DNA of 23,938 nt from JAGXQV01 sp964451375. GTDB lineage: Bacteria > Pseudomonadota > Gammaproteobacteria > Burkholderiales > Sulfuricellaceae. Both the position numbers and the translations under genes were made by a program. This document shows, in pieces, positions 23,537-23,938 of the stretch; positions within the stretch are counted from its first letter, which is position 1, and each line of letters starts with the position of its first letter. The notes below the pieces were generated by a model, which was not told the DNA's origin, ran no database searches, and saw only the letters and a program-made list of their open reading frames with translations. The stretch covers positions 1 through 23,938 of the forward strand of contig CAYVIN010000062.1 in the NCBI GenBank assembly GCA_964451375.1. The letters run 5' to 3'.

Positions 23537-23736
23537 GACCCTATTGATGCTATTGATTTCGACAGCCTAACCCCTTCCCCTACCCCCCATTTCCTCTTGC
23601 CATGCAATTTGAAGTTTCAACTTTCAAATTGCAAATATGCTGAATCGCGCCGCATTTTCCACCGCTTTACGCTTGGCGCAGGGTTTCGCCGTGCTGGCGA
23701 TTACGGGGCCGCGCCAGTCCGCAAAGTTCTTGTAGG

Positions 23737-23763
23737 GTGCAATAAGCGCAGCGCATTGCACCG
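23737..23763. repeat. GGTGCAAT/ATTGCACC palindrome
   Basis: GGTGCAAT (23737-23744) pairs with ATTGCACC (23756-23763), around a GC-rich loop. I know this type of sequence as a frequent intergenic repeat in proteobacteria. Confidence 0.5.
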
Positions 23764-23816
23764 TCACCGCTGTGCTCTACATGGGCCGTCCATTTTCATT
23801 TTTGGAACCGAAATGT

Positions 23817-23862
23817 AGCCCGTATGCAGCGTAGCGGAATCCGGGAGCGCCCGCGAGGGCGC
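23817..23862. repeat. Dispersed repeat, relative of 9486-9530
   Basis: AGCCCGTATGCAGCGTAGCG and the following AATCCGGGAGCGCCCGC align with 9486-9530 with few mismatches. It is non-coding. Confidence 0.55.
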
Positions 23863-23938
23863 AAGCTGTCGTGTATCCGGGCAAATCAACCTAAATCCGG
23901 CAGTTGCCTGAGCGGACGCCGATCAACGGGAGAAATTC

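Larger units (their letters stand above)
23459..23938. other. Gene-free 480-bp region at the right end, with repeats
   Basis: I see no supported gene. The stretch holds a hairpin (23495-23536) in the leader of the Mop-modBC operon, and an imperfect AT-rich palindrome GCAATTTGAA...TTTCAAATTGC near 23602-23630. It also holds GGTGCAAT/ATTGCACC (23737-23763) and the dispersed repeat at 23817-23862. No ModE box of the usual TATAN-type was recognised. Confidence 0.45.

Overview
The window reads as a chromosome segment of a GC-rich, Gram-negative, probably gammaproteobacterial, facultatively anaerobic species. The reasons are the UbiU/UbiV/UbiT set for oxygen-independent ubiquinone synthesis with its YhbS and YhcC neighbours, a molybdate uptake operon, proteobacterial two-component and HD-GYP proteins, and many short palindromic intergenic repeats. 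I could not fix the genus. No rRNA, tRNA or CRISPR array was seen.

Left part (1-9640). Two paralogous minus-strand cassettes each encode a small secreted DUF1566 (Lcl_C-type) protein followed by a very large secreted protein: 4349->3663 plus 3467->297, and 9034->8264 plus 8225->5274. The large proteins share an N-terminal DUF1566 domain and a colinear C-terminal module of about 450 residues. They differ in the middle: MBG-type Ig repeats in one, fibronectin type III repeats in the other. A TacT-like GNAT acetyltransferase lies between the cassettes.

Middle left (9640-13800). An OmpR-type response regulator and a 7TMR-DISM histidine kinase form a two-gene operon with an ATGA overlap, followed upstream by an HD-GYP response regulator. 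The main result is that the kinase operon and both DUF1566 cassettes have the same promoter layout: a TGTCAG-N4-TGTCAG type direct repeat, exactly 21 bp, then a -10-like hexamer. This suggests an autoregulated two-component system that controls two operons of large exported proteins.

Middle right (13800-20100). yhcC, ubiU and ubiV run on the plus strand. A chemoreceptor with an unusual C-terminal sensor domain lies on the minus strand after them, and ubiT and yhbS follow on the plus strand. ubiV ends in a strong intrinsic terminator.

Right part (20100-23938). A minus-strand operon encodes a di-Mop molybdate-binding protein, ModB, ModC and a NrdG-like radical SAM protein. No modA is present in the window.

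At least two families of dispersed palindromic elements occur twice each: a heptamer-armed element of about 140-150 bp, and a roughly 175-bp element with 16-19 bp terminal inverted repeats. They sit between genes of what would otherwise be tight operons.
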